Assembly (NCBI RefSeq): GCF_900188145.1
Contig: NZ_FZOJ01000011.1
Coordinates: forward strand, 62,001-126,000
Direction: 5' to 3'
From: Anaerovirgula multivorans
GTDB lineage: Bacteria > Bacillota > Clostridia > Peptostreptococcales > Natronincolaceae
DNA: 64,000 bases
Shown here: positions 25,947 to 34,104 of the stretch, one piece after another
How positions within the stretch are numbered: the first letter of the stretch is position 1
Layout: each line of letters opens with the position of its first letter
Notes under the pieces: model-generated
Seen by the model: only the letters and a program-made list of their open reading frames with translations
The model's database searches: none
What the model was told of the DNA's origin: nothing
Program-made: the position numbers and the translations under genes

Positions 25947-26372
25947 TCAATTATTTTTTTTTCTTTCTGCTATAAACATTTTATGAGTTCTATTGGTCTT
26001 TCTTGGTTTTTCCCTTTCTTTTTCTTTAGTATTCGGTTGCAGTACTTTACTAAATTCCTTTTGCAATTTAACAGTGCAAGATTCACAAAATCTCCCTGAA
26101 CGAATGGCTGTGCCGCATCTTTCACAGTCCAAAAGTATATTGTCTTCTTCTCTGATTTCAATTCTATTTTCTCTTAAAAACTTTAAAATCTGTTTTTCAC
26201 TTACTTCAGTAGCCTCAGAGACCTCCACAATTGTAGCTCCTGAATGATCATACAAATAGTTTTTTACTTTTTTAAAATCCTCTTCCTCACTTTCATTGCT
26301 ACATCTAGAGCAAAAATTGGAACCAGTATAGGCAAAAGTTCTCCCACATTTTTCACAATTTCTTAATTCCAT
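25947..26372 (-). CDS. yvyF: YvyF flagellar operon protein (TIGR03826 type)
   Basis: 141 residues. Zinc ribbon CEKCGRTFAY..CSRC, the helical segment NYLYDHSGATIVEVSEATEV, and a second ribbon CERCGTAI..CESC, with a basic tail. It lies between comF and flgM, the B. subtilis position. I used the ATG six bases after AGGAGGA; a GTG two codons earlier abuts the SD. It closely resembles the 129-residue copy at 2347-2736, so there are two paralogues in 25 kb. The function is unproven; a DNA- or RNA-binding regulator is plausible. Confidence 0.85.
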   Translation of the reverse strand: MELRNCEKCGRTFAYTGSNFCSRCSNESEEEDFKKVKNYLYDHSGATIVEVSEATEVSEKQILKFLRENRIEIREEDNILLDCERCGTAIRSGRFCESCTVKLQKEFSKVLQPNTKEKEREKPRKTNRTHKMFIAERKKNN

Positions 26373-26387
26373 ATGCACTCCTCCTCA

Positions 26388-26432
26388 TGCCGCCTTCAGC
26401 GGAAATCATAGTTTAAAATTTAAAATGTAAAA
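26388..26432. repeat. Short intergenic repeat, copy 1
   Basis: TGCCGCCTTCAGCGGAAATC..TTTAAAATTT resembles 45544-45590 (TGCCGC..GGCGGAAATTATAATCTAAAATT): a small GC-palindrome followed by an AT-rich tail. Confidence 0.45.
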
Positions 26433-26456
26433 ATCAAAAGACCAATCTCTTTGATT
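26425..26456 (-). terminator. Terminator after comF
   Basis: Minus strand stem AATCAAAGAGA..TCTTTTGATT followed by TTT, 31 bases after the comF stop. Confidence 0.5.
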
Positions 26457-26486
26457 TCCAGATATCATTTTTCATTTTGCATCCCT

Positions 26487-27227
26487 CTAAACTCCTCTGG
26501 CAAAAGTCAATACTGTAATGGACTTTGCTCCCTCCCCCATCAACACCCTGCTGCAGGCATCTGCAGTAGCCCCTGTAGTAAATATGTCATCTACTAATAA
26601 AATATCTCTTCCATCAACGGCTTGCTTATCTTTTACTTGAAAAGCATTTTTTAAATTTTCTCTCCGCTGTTTTCTTGACAGATTGTGCATCACCTTGGTA
26701 TTCTTCACTCGGATTAAATTGCCCTTTTTATACTCTATATCCAAATTCCTACTAATATATTTGGCTAATAAATGAGCTTGGTTATAACCCCGTTTCCTTT
26801 CCCTTTCAGGATACAGGGGTACTGCTATCAACATATCTCCCTCTATGCCTTTCTTTTTTATGACAGCCGCCATCATATAGGCCATATTCCTTGCTAAATA
26901 AGTAGCATCATAATATTTGAAGCGAAATATTAAATCTTTAATCATTCCCTTATACTCTACTACAGCAACTCTCCTATGAAAGGAATTCTCTGTTCCCTCA
27001 CAGTCCTCATAGATTTCTATGTCCTCCTGATCTACCAAGGGCCTGGAAAGCTTCTTACAACTGTTTTCAGTAACAAAAGAAATCTCCTTCATACATCTAC
27101 AACAAATGCCAAGTTCAGTTTTTCCCTTTAAATAGCTATTACATAGAATACAAGTCATATTAGGAGGGTAAATTAAGTCTAACAATGCTTCACTATACGC
27201 TCTAAACAAACCATTTGTTTTTCTCAT
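26487..27227 (-). CDS. comF: ComF-family phosphoribosyltransferase-like protein
   Basis: 246 residues. An N-terminal zinc-binding part with CILCNSYLKG..CCRCMKEI and a PRTase fold with ILLVDDIFTTGATADACSRV, the PRPP-binding loop, as well as LIAVPLYPERERKRGYNQAH. ComF proteins act in DNA uptake during competence. SD AAGGAGG; the ATG chosen gives the family length, while an upstream ATG would add 16 residues. It lies upstream of yvyF and flgM, as in B. subtilis. Confidence 0.9.
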   Translation of the reverse strand: MRKTNGLFRAYSEALLDLIYPPNMTCILCNSYLKGKTELGICCRCMKEISFVTENSCKKLSRPLVDQEDIEIYEDCEGTENSFHRRVAVVEYKGMIKDLIFRFKYYDATYLARNMAYMMAAVIKKKGIEGDMLIAVPLYPERERKRGYNQAHLLAKYISRNLDIEYKKGNLIRVKNTKVMHNLSRKQRRENLKNAFQVKDKQAVDGRDILLVDDIFTTGATADACSRVLMGEGAKSITVLTFARGV

Positions 27228-27246
27228 AGGACCATCCTCCTTGGGG

Positions 27247-27263
27247 AAAATGAGACTTAATTC
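27247..27263 (-). repeat. 17-bp repeat, copy 1 (upstream of comF)
   Basis: Minus strand GAATTAAGTCTCATTTT, identical to 31438-31454 upstream of the sigma factor gene, same orientation. Confidence 0.5.
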
Positions 27264-27366
27264 ATAAGTAGACAACCGAAAGTTTGATTTGCAACTTTCG
27301 TGTTGGTCACTTAGTTTGTTTATCTAGAGGAAGTTTTAGCACTATACTGAAGGACAAGTTATTTTT

Positions 27367-27603
27367 CTATGATTCTATTCTTTTTTTATACCTTTTTTTA
27401 TAATAAACATTACCTTGTATTTCCTTTTCAAGCGATGGGTTTCGTTTAATCTCTTCTTGATAATTTACTAAAAAAGTATCTAGCAACTGACTCGTTTCAA
27501 TAACCTCTGGATCCGTTAAATCCCCTTGTTTCTCCTCTATTAGCTGGCATAGCTTTTTTCTAGTGGCTTCAATCTTTTCCTTTAGCTTAATTAATTCTCC
27601 CAT
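27367..27603 (-). CDS. Spo0E-like aspartyl-phosphate phosphatase
   Basis: 78 residues. The helical hairpin IKLKEKIEATRKKLCQLIEE.., with the signature SQLLD (SxxxD) followed by TFLVNYQ, is diagnostic of the Spo0E family. These small proteins remove phosphate from Spo0A and so delay sporulation. I chose the ATG of MGELIKL because a longer frame (98 residues) would overlap recD2 and has no SD. The SD here is weak (AGAGAAGAG). It lies 34 bases after recD2. A second Spo0E-like gene is at 33892-34050. Confidence 0.8.
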   Translation of the reverse strand: MGELIKLKEKIEATRKKLCQLIEEKQGDLTDPEVIETSQLLDTFLVNYQEEIKRNPSLEKEIQGNVYYKKRYKKRIES

Positions 27604-27637
27604 GTCTCTTCTCTCAATAGCCTCCCTATTTTTTTTC

Positions 27638-29869
27638 CTACTGCTGGTTAAAATGAAATTCATAAAACTTATTTAATCGGTAGCTTAAACCTGAATAACG
27701 TTGAACAATTTTATCATTATCCACCATCATCCTTAAATAGCTTTCCGCTCCTACTAGTACTACCAGATTTTTTGCTCTAGTAATGGCTGTGTACAGTAAA
27801 TTTCTTGTCAATAACATTGGTGGTCCCCAAGCAATAGGCATTACCACTACAGGAAACTCACTTCCCTGGCTTTTATGAATGGTAATACAGTATGCCAACT
27901 CTAGTTCATCCAATTGAGAGAAGCTATAGTTTACTAGCCTATAGTCATCAAACAGTACTTTTAACTCTTGATCTCCTTCATCAATGGAGTGAATATAACC
28001 GATATCTCCATTAAAAATACCCTCCCCCTTCTCCTCTTGGGAATCCGGATCCTGGCTTTCCCATTTTAAAGTATAATTATTTTTTATCTGCATCACCTTA
28101 TCCCCTACCCGAAAGATCTTTTCCTTTAATGCCTTCTCTTTTTTCCACTTAATAGGAGGATTTAAAGCTTGCTGCAGTTCTTTATTGAAGTTAATGGTGC
28201 CGATTTCTCCCTTTTTCATTGGAGTTAGCACCTGTATATCCTTTACGCTATCAAATTGATAATGGTTTGGAAGTCTTTCCTTTACCAATTGAATTACGGT
28301 TTTTGTAATATTCCCTCTTTGGTTTTTAGTAATAAAGTAAAAATCCTTTTCCTTCATATTTAAGAGGGGATACTCTCCATGATTAATCTTGTGGGCGTTG
28401 ACAATGATCATACTCTCCTCTGCCTGCCGAAAGATCTCATTGAGCCTTACTACCTTAACAATTCTACTATCTATAATATCCTTCAATACATTTCCCGCTC
28501 CCACCGAAGGCAGCTGATCCGCATCTCCAACTAAAATAAGTCTAGTCCCTAGGGATACAGCCTTCATTAAACTATGCATCAGAAGAATGTCCACCATGGA
28601 AACCTCATCGATAATAATGACATCGCTGTCTAGGGGGTTTTCCTCGTTTCTCTGGAACATCATACTATCTTCCTCTTCCGCAAAACCCAGCTCCAGCATC
28701 CGATGAATGGTTCTGGCTTCTTTGCCGGTGGCCTCCGTCATCCTTTTTGAGGCTCGTCCCGTCGGTGCACCTAAGACAATCTTCATTTCCAGCTTTTCAA
28801 AGATTTTAATTAGCGTATTGATGGTGGTGGTTTTGCCAGTGCCAGGGCCTCCAGTAATTACTAAAATCCCATTTTCTACCGCCTGCTTTACAGCTTCTTT
28901 TTGATTGATAGCTAGGGAAATGCCTTCCTGCTGTTGCAGTTGCTGTAATTCTTCCTCAAGGTCTATTTCTAGAGGGTCCATCTTCACTCGTGAAAGCTCA
29001 ATCAGCTTTTTACACACATTGGTTTCTGCATAGTAGTAGGCCATAGAATAAACAGCGGTTTCTTCCCCTTGCCTTTCTATCTGGATTTTCTGGTCTAATG
29101 CTAAGTTTTGTACTGCCTCCTGTACCATTTCCACCTCTACCTTTAAAAGCTCAGCCGTTCTTTCTATCAACATCTGGCTAGGAGCATAGGTGTGTCCCTC
29201 AAGGTGAAAGGTATTGAGCATGTACTTTGTGCCTGCATAAATTCTGTATTTGGAGTTAGCTGCGATCCCCATGGTTTTGGCAATCCTATCAGCGGTAATA
29301 AATCCAATACCCATAATGTCTTCTGCCAAACGGTAAGGATTTTCCTGTATGGTAGAAATCGTATTTTCTCCATAAATTTTATAAATCTTTACAGCATAAT
29401 TAGGAGTTATACCGTATTGAGATAGAAAAAGAATGATCTCTCTCAGTTCCCTCTGTTCTTGAAAGGCCTCTGTAATAGCTTCCGCCTTTGACTCCCCAAT
29501 GCCAGATACTTCTGTTAACCTATGGGGCTGACTCTGGATAATCTCCATAGCTTCCTCCCCAAAATGATCTACAATTCTTTTGGCCATCTTTTTGCCTATA
29601 CCGGGAAGAATACCGGAGGATAAGTAATAAATTATGCCTTCTTCAGTGGTAGGCAAAATAGGTCTATACTCCTGTACCTCCAGCTGATGTCCATACACAG
29701 GATGAATCATCCATTTCCCCTTTACCAATAGATGGTCCCCCTCCTTTAGAGCCGGTAAGTATCCCACCATGGTAATTTCCTCCTCAGGTGATTCTAGTAT
29801 CGCTACAGTATAACCATTGGATTCATTTTGAAATATGATTTCTATCAGTCTACCTTCAACCTCTAGCAC
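27638..29869 (-). CDS. recD2: RecD2-type ATP-dependent DNA helicase
   Basis: 743 residues, normal for the single-gene RecD2 type. N-terminal OB and helix-hairpin-helix parts (GILPGIGKKMAKRIVDHFGE), Walker A ITGGPGTGKTTTINTL, Walker B VIIIDEVSMVDILLM, GAPTGRASKRMTEATG and the C-terminal ITIHKSQGSEFPVVV are all present. The start is a GTG eight bases after AGGAGG. It is a 5'-3' helicase in DNA repair. An extended -10 promoter lies about 120 bases upstream. Confidence 0.93.
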   Translation of the reverse strand: MLEVEGRLIEIIFQNESNGYTVAILESPEEEITMVGYLPALKEGDHLLVKGKWMIHPVYGHQLEVQEYRPILPTTEEGIIYYLSSGILPGIGKKMAKRIVDHFGEEAMEIIQSQPHRLTEVSGIGESKAEAITEAFQEQRELREIILFLSQYGITPNYAVKIYKIYGENTISTIQENPYRLAEDIMGIGFITADRIAKTMGIAANSKYRIYAGTKYMLNTFHLEGHTYAPSQMLIERTAELLKVEVEMVQEAVQNLALDQKIQIERQGEETAVYSMAYYYAETNVCKKLIELSRVKMDPLEIDLEEELQQLQQQEGISLAINQKEAVKQAVENGILVITGGPGTGKTTTINTLIKIFEKLEMKIVLGAPTGRASKRMTEATGKEARTIHRMLELGFAEEEDSMMFQRNEENPLDSDVIIIDEVSMVDILLMHSLMKAVSLGTRLILVGDADQLPSVGAGNVLKDIIDSRIVKVVRLNEIFRQAEESMIIVNAHKINHGEYPLLNMKEKDFYFITKNQRGNITKTVIQLVKERLPNHYQFDSVKDIQVLTPMKKGEIGTINFNKELQQALNPPIKWKKEKALKEKIFRVGDKVMQIKNNYTLKWESQDPDSQEEKGEGIFNGDIGYIHSIDEGDQELKVLFDDYRLVNYSFSQLDELELAYCITIHKSQGSEFPVVVMPIAWGPPMLLTRNLLYTAITRAKNLVVLVGAESYLRMMVDNDKIVQRYSGLSYRLNKFYEFHFNQQ

Positions 29870-30212
29870 CTTGGTATCCTCCTAATAATCAGTTGCACTT
29901 CCATGTCATAATTTTCTTTAATCCTTCATATATATCTATGTCTCAAGAGGAAACCTCTTATTATAAATTGTTAAAAAAATATTATTTTTATTATATCATA
30001 TAGTAAAAAAACTGTAAGTAATAATTATACAAATGCGACAAAATTACCAGTTATTACCGTTTTGAATAATTATGCCCCCATAATTTTATCTGTTCACTGA
30101 AAAAAAGACAAAAACTTAGACTATTTAAAAGCCTTTAGTTCGAGGTGCAATAAAACCCGTGAACCACAGTGTATACAGTAAAGGATTCAGGGGAGCAAAG
30201 CTCCCCTGAATC
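29870..30212. other. Intergenic gap with a promoter and two hairpins
   Basis: Contains AAGAGG-AAA-CCTCTT at 29945-29959 in the recD2 leader, an extended -10 at 29990-29998, and AGGATTCAGGGGAGC..GCTCCCCTGAATCCT at 30180-30213, a strong stem ending DUF2922 but with only a short T-run. No further gene seen. Confidence 0.6.
29990..29998 (-). promoter_or_regulatory. Extended -10 promoter of recD2
   Basis: Minus strand TGATATAAT (TGnTATAAT). No good -35 box. Confidence 0.4.
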
Positions 30213-30431
30213 CTACACTAACTCTAACTCTTCTTCTTCAGTTCTTATAATTTTTGCCCCATGAATTTCTCCGAGTTCCTCTTCTCCTACAATGAAAACA
30301 TTGTCATTAAGAATGGTCTCCATAGCAGCTTTTACTTCTGCCGCCGTTATATCTTCACGAGCATTGACAATCGTTAGCTTTGCTGTTTTATCATCTGTCT
30401 TTTTAAAGGTCATTTCCAATACTCTATTCAA
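30213..30431 (-). CDS. DUF2922 protein
   Basis: 72 residues matching DUF2922 (LEMTFKKTDDKTAKLTIVNA, DNVFIVGEEELGEIHGAKI). TTG start with GGAG about 10 bases upstream. It forms a trio with a DUF1659 gene and a sigma factor gene. Such trios are common in Clostridia, but the function is unknown; the protein has no membrane segment. Confidence 0.8.
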   Translation of the reverse strand: MNRVLEMTFKKTDDKTAKLTIVNAREDITAAEVKAAMETILNDNVFIVGEEELGEIHGAKIIRTEEEELELV

Positions 30432-30469
30432 GCTTCTTCATCTCCTTTAAAAATATTCTAGGATTCCTC

Positions 30470-30694
30470 CTACTCTTCTACTAATTCCTTCTCATCAATC
30501 CTAGTGATGGTTTTTGCTTCCTTCTCTTGAAGCCCTATGATGGTTGCCGCCACATTATATACGGCTTGATCATCAGCTTGGGGCTTTAAATTACTATAGC
30601 TTCTTGAGGAAAGCTTTTCTTTTCCCTCTTGATCTCTGCTTTCAACAAATTGAAGTCGAATTCTTGAGGTTTCTCCCATTGCTTGCACTGGCAT
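30470..30694 (-). CDS. DUF1659 protein
   Basis: 74 residues matching DUF1659 (RIRLQFVESRDQEGKEKLSS, then SNLKPQADDQAVYNVAATII). SD GGAG before ATG. Beta-rich and without signal peptide. Same order as in other Clostridia: sigma factor, DUF1659, DUF2922. Role unknown. Confidence 0.8.
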   Translation of the reverse strand: MPVQAMGETSRIRLQFVESRDQEGKEKLSSRSYSNLKPQADDQAVYNVAATIIGLQEKEAKTITRIDEKELVEE

Positions 30695-30781
30695 CTCTTC
30701 ATCTCCTATCTTTTTCTACTTTAGCCTTTAACATCCTGTAGCTGCAGTCTACATTCAATAAATGTTTTAGAGATGAAAAAG

Positions 30782-31354
30782 TTAGTATACTTTTCTTAAA
30801 TATTTTCCTAATTTTTTTAAAGCTACTGCCTTTGTCTTTGCTACAGAAACAGGATGAATCCCTTTGTGGGCAGCAATTTCCTTTAGAGATTGATACTGAA
30901 AATAATATCGAATCACTATATCCCTCTGACAGTTGGATAATTGCTCCATGGCATTCTGCAGGAATCGCTTTTCCTGATTTTCGATACAGATTTTCTCTAT
31001 ATCACAAGTGTTATCCTGCAATATATCCAACAACGTCCCAGTCTCTGCAGCTCCTACCGAAGCGTCTAGAGAATAATACTGTTTATTTTTACGTCTTTTA
31101 TTATGATAATAATGACGGATTCTAGTGGAAACATAGGCTAGAAAAGGAATCTTTCTAGATGGGTCAAAATCCCTTAAGGCTTCAAGAATTTCCAATACAC
31201 CTTCTTGATACATATCCTCCTCCCTTCCTTGTCTTGCTCCATACCTTTTACTGTAGGACAATATAAGGGGTTTCAGTTGATTGACCAAATCCACCACTGC
31301 CTCCTCTTCTCCCTTTAATGCCTTGTTCACCATTTTTTCAGATAATACATTCAA
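30782..31354 (-). CDS. Small sigma-70 family RNA polymerase sigma factor
   Basis: 190 residues with region 2 (ACQ-like EDMYQEGVLEILEALRDFDP and IPFLAYVSTRIRHYYHNKRR) and region 4 (QLSNCQRDIVIRYYFQYQSL, EIAAHKGIHPVSVAKTKAVA). The length is that of ECF or UviA/BotR-like factors. TTG start after AAGGAAG. No anti-sigma gene adjoins. The downstream DUF1659 and DUF2922 genes are the usual companions. Its promoter is unknown; a 17-bp repeat lies upstream and is also found before comF. Confidence 0.85.
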   Translation of the reverse strand: MNVLSEKMVNKALKGEEEAVVDLVNQLKPLILSYSKRYGARQGREEDMYQEGVLEILEALRDFDPSRKIPFLAYVSTRIRHYYHNKRRKNKQYYSLDASVGAAETGTLLDILQDNTCDIEKICIENQEKRFLQNAMEQLSNCQRDIVIRYYFQYQSLKEIAAHKGIHPVSVAKTKAVALKKLGKYLRKVY

Positions 31355-31437
31355 TTTTCAACTTCCTTTAAAGGACACATCCTTTCTTATTACCGGCAAT
31401 TCATTTTATGAAAACTTTCTTGGATAGGCTAATGATA

Positions 31438-31454
31438 AAATGAGACTTAATTCT
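31438..31454 (-). repeat. 17-bp repeat, copy 2 (upstream of sigma factor)
   Basis: Exact copy of the 17 bases at 27247-27263, same orientation, 84 bases upstream of the sigma factor start. Candidate promoter element or regulator site. Confidence 0.5.
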
Positions 31455-31504
31455 TTACATGCTAGAAGGGTTATTTAGAAGAGTTTTTCATAAGAAAAAT
31501 ACGT

Positions 31505-31535
31505 AAAAAAAGAGAGGACATTTTATCCTCTCTCT
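31505..31535 (-). terminator. metK terminator
   Basis: Perfect stem AGAGAGGA/TCCTCTCT with a T-run on the minus strand just after metK. Confidence 0.8.
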
Positions 31536-31536
31536 G

Positions 31537-32730
31537 TTAGCCTTTTAGAATTTCATCGTTTTTTAACGTTTCAGCTTTATCTGTCTTTTCCCACGGAAGT
31601 TCTACATCGGTTCTTCCAAAATGACCATAGGCTGCGATTTGTCTATAGATTGGACGTCTTAAATCTAAATCTCTAATGATGGCAGCTGGCCTTAAATCAA
31701 AGTGCTTTCTAACCAATTGTATCAACTGTTCTTCTGTAGCTTTGCCAGTGCCAAAGGTTTCTACCATGATGGATACTGGTTGCGCTACCCCGATAGCATA
31801 GGCCAATTCAAGCTCACATTTATCTGCCAAGCCTGCTGCAACGATGTTTTTCGCAACATATCTAGCAGCATAGGCAGCAGAACGGTCTACCTTTGTTGGA
31901 TCCTTCCCTGAGAAAGCACCACCACCATGGCGGGCATATCCACCATAGGTATCTACAATGATCTTTCTGCCGGTTAATCCAGCATCTCCCTGTGGTCCAC
32001 CAATAACAAATCTTCCTGTTGGGTTAATATAGTACTTAGTGTTTTCATCTAACAAATCACTAGGTACGATTTTATCAATAACGTATTCTCTTAAATCAGC
32101 TTCAATTGTTTGTCTATCTATCTCTGGACTATGCTGTGTAGAAATAACGATAGCATCAATTCTTACAGGTTTATCTCCATCGTATTCAACAGTTACCTGA
32201 GTTTTACCATCAGGACGTAAGTAAGATAATGTTCCATTTTTTCTAACCTCTGATAATCTTCTAGCCAATTTATGTGCTAATGCAATTGGTAAAGGCATCA
32301 GCTCTGGTGTTTCATTGCAGGCAAAACCAAACATGATTCCTTGGTCTCCAGCACCGATAGATTCTAATGTATCTTGCATTTCTCCCTTTTTACTTTCAAG
32401 GGCTTCGTTTACTCCCATGGCAATATCAGGAGATTGTTCATCAATAGATGTTAATACTGCACAGGTGTCACTATCAAAGCCATACTTAGCTCTTGTATAC
32501 CCAATTTCTTCAATTGTTTTTCTAACAACTTTAGGAATGTCAACATAACACTCTGTAGTAATTTCTCCAGCCACCAATACAAGACCTGTGGTTACAGATG
32601 TTTCGCAAGCTACCCTTGCATTTGGATCTTTTTCAAAAATTGCATCTAAAATTGCATCGGAAATTTGATCGCAAATCTTATCCGGATGTCCCTCTGTTAC
32701 AGACTCAGAAGTAAATAATCTTCTCGCCAT
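31537..32730 (-). CDS. metK: S-adenosylmethionine synthetase
   Basis: 397 residues, normal. [20 protein letters not shown] at the start, [40 protein letters not shown] and the C-terminal [13 protein letters not shown] plus methionine to S-adenosylmethionine. A longer frame reads 44 residues further upstream but has no ribosome site, while AAGGAGGAG is seven bases before the chosen ATG. Controlled by the SAM-I riboswitch in its leader: with SAM bound, the terminator forms. Confidence 0.97.
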   Translation of the reverse strand: MARRLFTSESVTEGHPDKICDQISDAILDAIFEKDPNARVACETSVTTGLVLVAGEITTECYVDIPKVVRKTIEEIGYTRAKYGFDSDTCAVLTSIDEQSPDIAMGVNEALESKKGEMQDTLESIGAGDQGIMFGFACNETPELMPLPIALAHKLARRLSEVRKNGTLSYLRPDGKTQVTVEYDGDKPVRIDAIVISTQHSPEIDRQTIEADLREYVIDKIVPSDLLDENTKYYINPTGRFVIGGPQGDAGLTGRKIIVDTYGGYARHGGGAFSGKDPTKVDRSAAYAARYVAKNIVAAGLADKCELELAYAIGVAQPVSIMVETFGTGKATEEQLIQLVRKHFDLRPAAIIRDLDLRRPIYRQIAAYGHFGRTDVELPWEKTDKAETLKNDEILKG

Positions 32731-32844
32731 TTCACATACTCCTCCTTTATTTAAATGATTTATAAACGGGTATTGATTTATTATAATAACTATATTTTTA
32801 TTCTTTACCCAAAAATTATCCATAAACATAAAAACACAAAAACA

Positions 32845-32875
32845 TGAAAACCCTCTTCTCAAAAAGAAGAGGGTG
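32845..32875 (-). terminator. Riboswitch-controlled terminator of metK
   Basis: Minus strand stem ACCCTCTTCT-TTTTG-AGAAGAGGGT followed by TTTTC. It competes with the P1 stem side of the SAM-I aptamer. Confidence 0.8.
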
Positions 32876-32894
32876 TATTAACCAAATTCGGTTT

Positions 32895-32992
32895 CCTCAT
32901 CTTCCAGAACTAACATTCTGTGGGACTTAGCACCATACTTTCTATGGTTGCCGGGTTTCATCGGGCCCTTCCCTCCACCGCTCTTGATAAGG
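32895..32992 (-). ncRNA. SAM-I (S-box) riboswitch upstream of metK
   Basis: Minus strand consensus blocks in order: CCTTATC (P1 5' side), AAGAGCGGTGGAGGGA, GGCCCGATGAAACCCGGCAA, GGTGCTAAGTCC, and GATGAGG closing P1 (pairs with CCTTATC). Sizes and spacing fit the class. A SigA promoter about 85 bases further upstream drives it. Confidence 0.93.
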
Positions 32993-33076
32993 CATCAAGT
33001 TTTTTATTTAATTGCACTCTGTGAAAGTGACTGACACCAAATCAAAGATTTGAGTCATCTACTTTTATCAATGTTT

Positions 33077-33105
33077 ATGATATCACCACTGTTTTTATAT
33101 GTCAA
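33077..33105 (-). promoter_or_regulatory. Sigma-A promoter of metK
   Basis: Minus strand TTGACA, 17 bases, TATCAT with a TG extension at -14/-15; upstream of the riboswitch. Confidence 0.7.
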
Positions 33106-33146
33106 CAAATATTTTGAATAAGAATGAAAATATTTAAAGGGATGCC

Positions 33147-33614
33147 TTATATTAGTATCATCGAATAAGTTAAAATAAACATGATGGTTCCTGCAATGGC
33201 AGCTCCAGTGGCTATTGCAGGAAATGCATACCGAAAAGGAATATTAAAGAGAATAGCAGCTAAACAACCACTCCATATACCTGTAGTAGGAAGAGGCACC
33301 GCTACAAACATAATGAGCCCAACGATACTATATTTCCTAATTTTTTCACTTTTTTTTAAGGTTCTCTTTATGGTTTTATCTACCAAGTAATGAAAAAATT
33401 TTCTATCTTTTAAATACGTAAAGATTGGTTTTATAAAAATCAATAAAAAAGGTACAGGGATCAGGCTTCCTAAGATTCCTAGAAGCGTTGCATGAATAGG
33501 GTGCATCCCTAGAGAAACGCCTATAGGTATAGCTCCTCTGACTTCCACTAAAGGCATAGCTGCTATTAACAGAACCATCAGTTCATGGGTAATAACTTCC
33601 ATCATCTTATTCAT
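33147..33614 (-). CDS. Small multidrug export protein-like membrane protein (COG2426)
   Basis: 155 residues with about four hydrophobic helices. The signature LVEVRGAIPIGVSLGMHPI and the basic loop IKRTLKKSEKIRKYSIVGLI with VPLPTTGIWSGCLAAI are typical of the COG2426 family. I chose the ATG seven bases after GAGG; a second ATG three bases earlier is as likely. Located in the inner membrane; the exported substrate is unknown. Upstream of metK, transcribed the same way. Confidence 0.8.
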   Translation of the reverse strand: MNKMMEVITHELMVLLIAAMPLVEVRGAIPIGVSLGMHPIHATLLGILGSLIPVPFLLIFIKPIFTYLKDRKFFHYLVDKTIKRTLKKSEKIRKYSIVGLIMFVAVPLPTTGIWSGCLAAILFNIPFRYAFPAIATGAAIAGTIMFILTYSMILI

Positions 33615-33749
33615 CATTTCACCTCTATTCATTATATAAAATCCTAGAGATGAATAGAACCTAACTGCCATACATAGACATGCTTAGCAAATACAACAAT
33701 GTTTTACAAATTTGTAATAAAATTTTAATGTTTTTACATTACAAATTAT

Positions 33750-33758
33750 GGTATAATT
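33750..33758 (+). promoter_or_regulatory. Extended -10 promoter of the Spo0E-like gene
   Basis: TGGTATAAT with weak -35, 134 bases before the start. The long leader carries no clear regulatory element I can name. Confidence 0.45.
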
Positions 33759-33891
33759 AGTAAAACTAAGGGATAGAGAACAATTATTATGTCAGTTTTC
33801 AACCGTTTTTCTATAGTGAGATATTTATATTTATTAAGCTAAGGAGAAAATCTTCTAGTTATCTTATTAAGTCAAATAGGGGGCGAGACGA

Positions 33892-34050
33892 ATGATGCAA
33901 TTAGAAGAATTAAGGGTAGAAATCAATCGGTTAAGAAATAGATTAGGCCGTTATTTGGATCAAAACGAAGACCATGACAAAATCTTTAGATTAAATATAG
34001 AGATTGATGAATTAATTGTAGAGTACCATAGATTGCTAATGGGAAAATAG
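33892..34050 (+). CDS. Spo0E-family phosphatase, short form (52 aa)
   Basis: Read from the DNA: MMQLEELRVEINRLRNRLGR.. ending ..EYHRLLMGK. The helix-turn-helix plan (LRVEINRLRNRLGRYL, then FRLNIEIDELIVEYHRL) is that of clostridial Spo0E-like proteins. The usual SQxLD is NIEID here, keeping the essential Asp but replacing Ser by Asn. AGGGGG lies at good spacing and a terminator follows. Two ATGs in a row; the first is given. It would act on Spo0A~P in the cytosol. Convergent with the AEC transporter gene. Confidence 0.75.
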   Translation: MMQLEELRVEINRLRNRLGRYLDQNEDHDKIFRLNIEIDELIVEYHRLLMGK

Positions 34051-34058
34051 AATATACA

Positions 34059-34089
34059 ATAGGGGAGAACCTTTCTCCCCTATTTTTTT
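34059..34089 (+). terminator. Terminator after Spo0E-like gene
   Basis: ATAGGGGAGA-ACCTT-TCTCCCCTAT then seven T; probably shared with the convergent gene. Confidence 0.85.
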
Positions 34090-34104
34090 ATTCTTTTTAC
34101 CCTT

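Noticed and set aside
32895..32992. SAM-I riboswitch as a novel element
   Set aside because: A standard S-box with full consensus; known biology.
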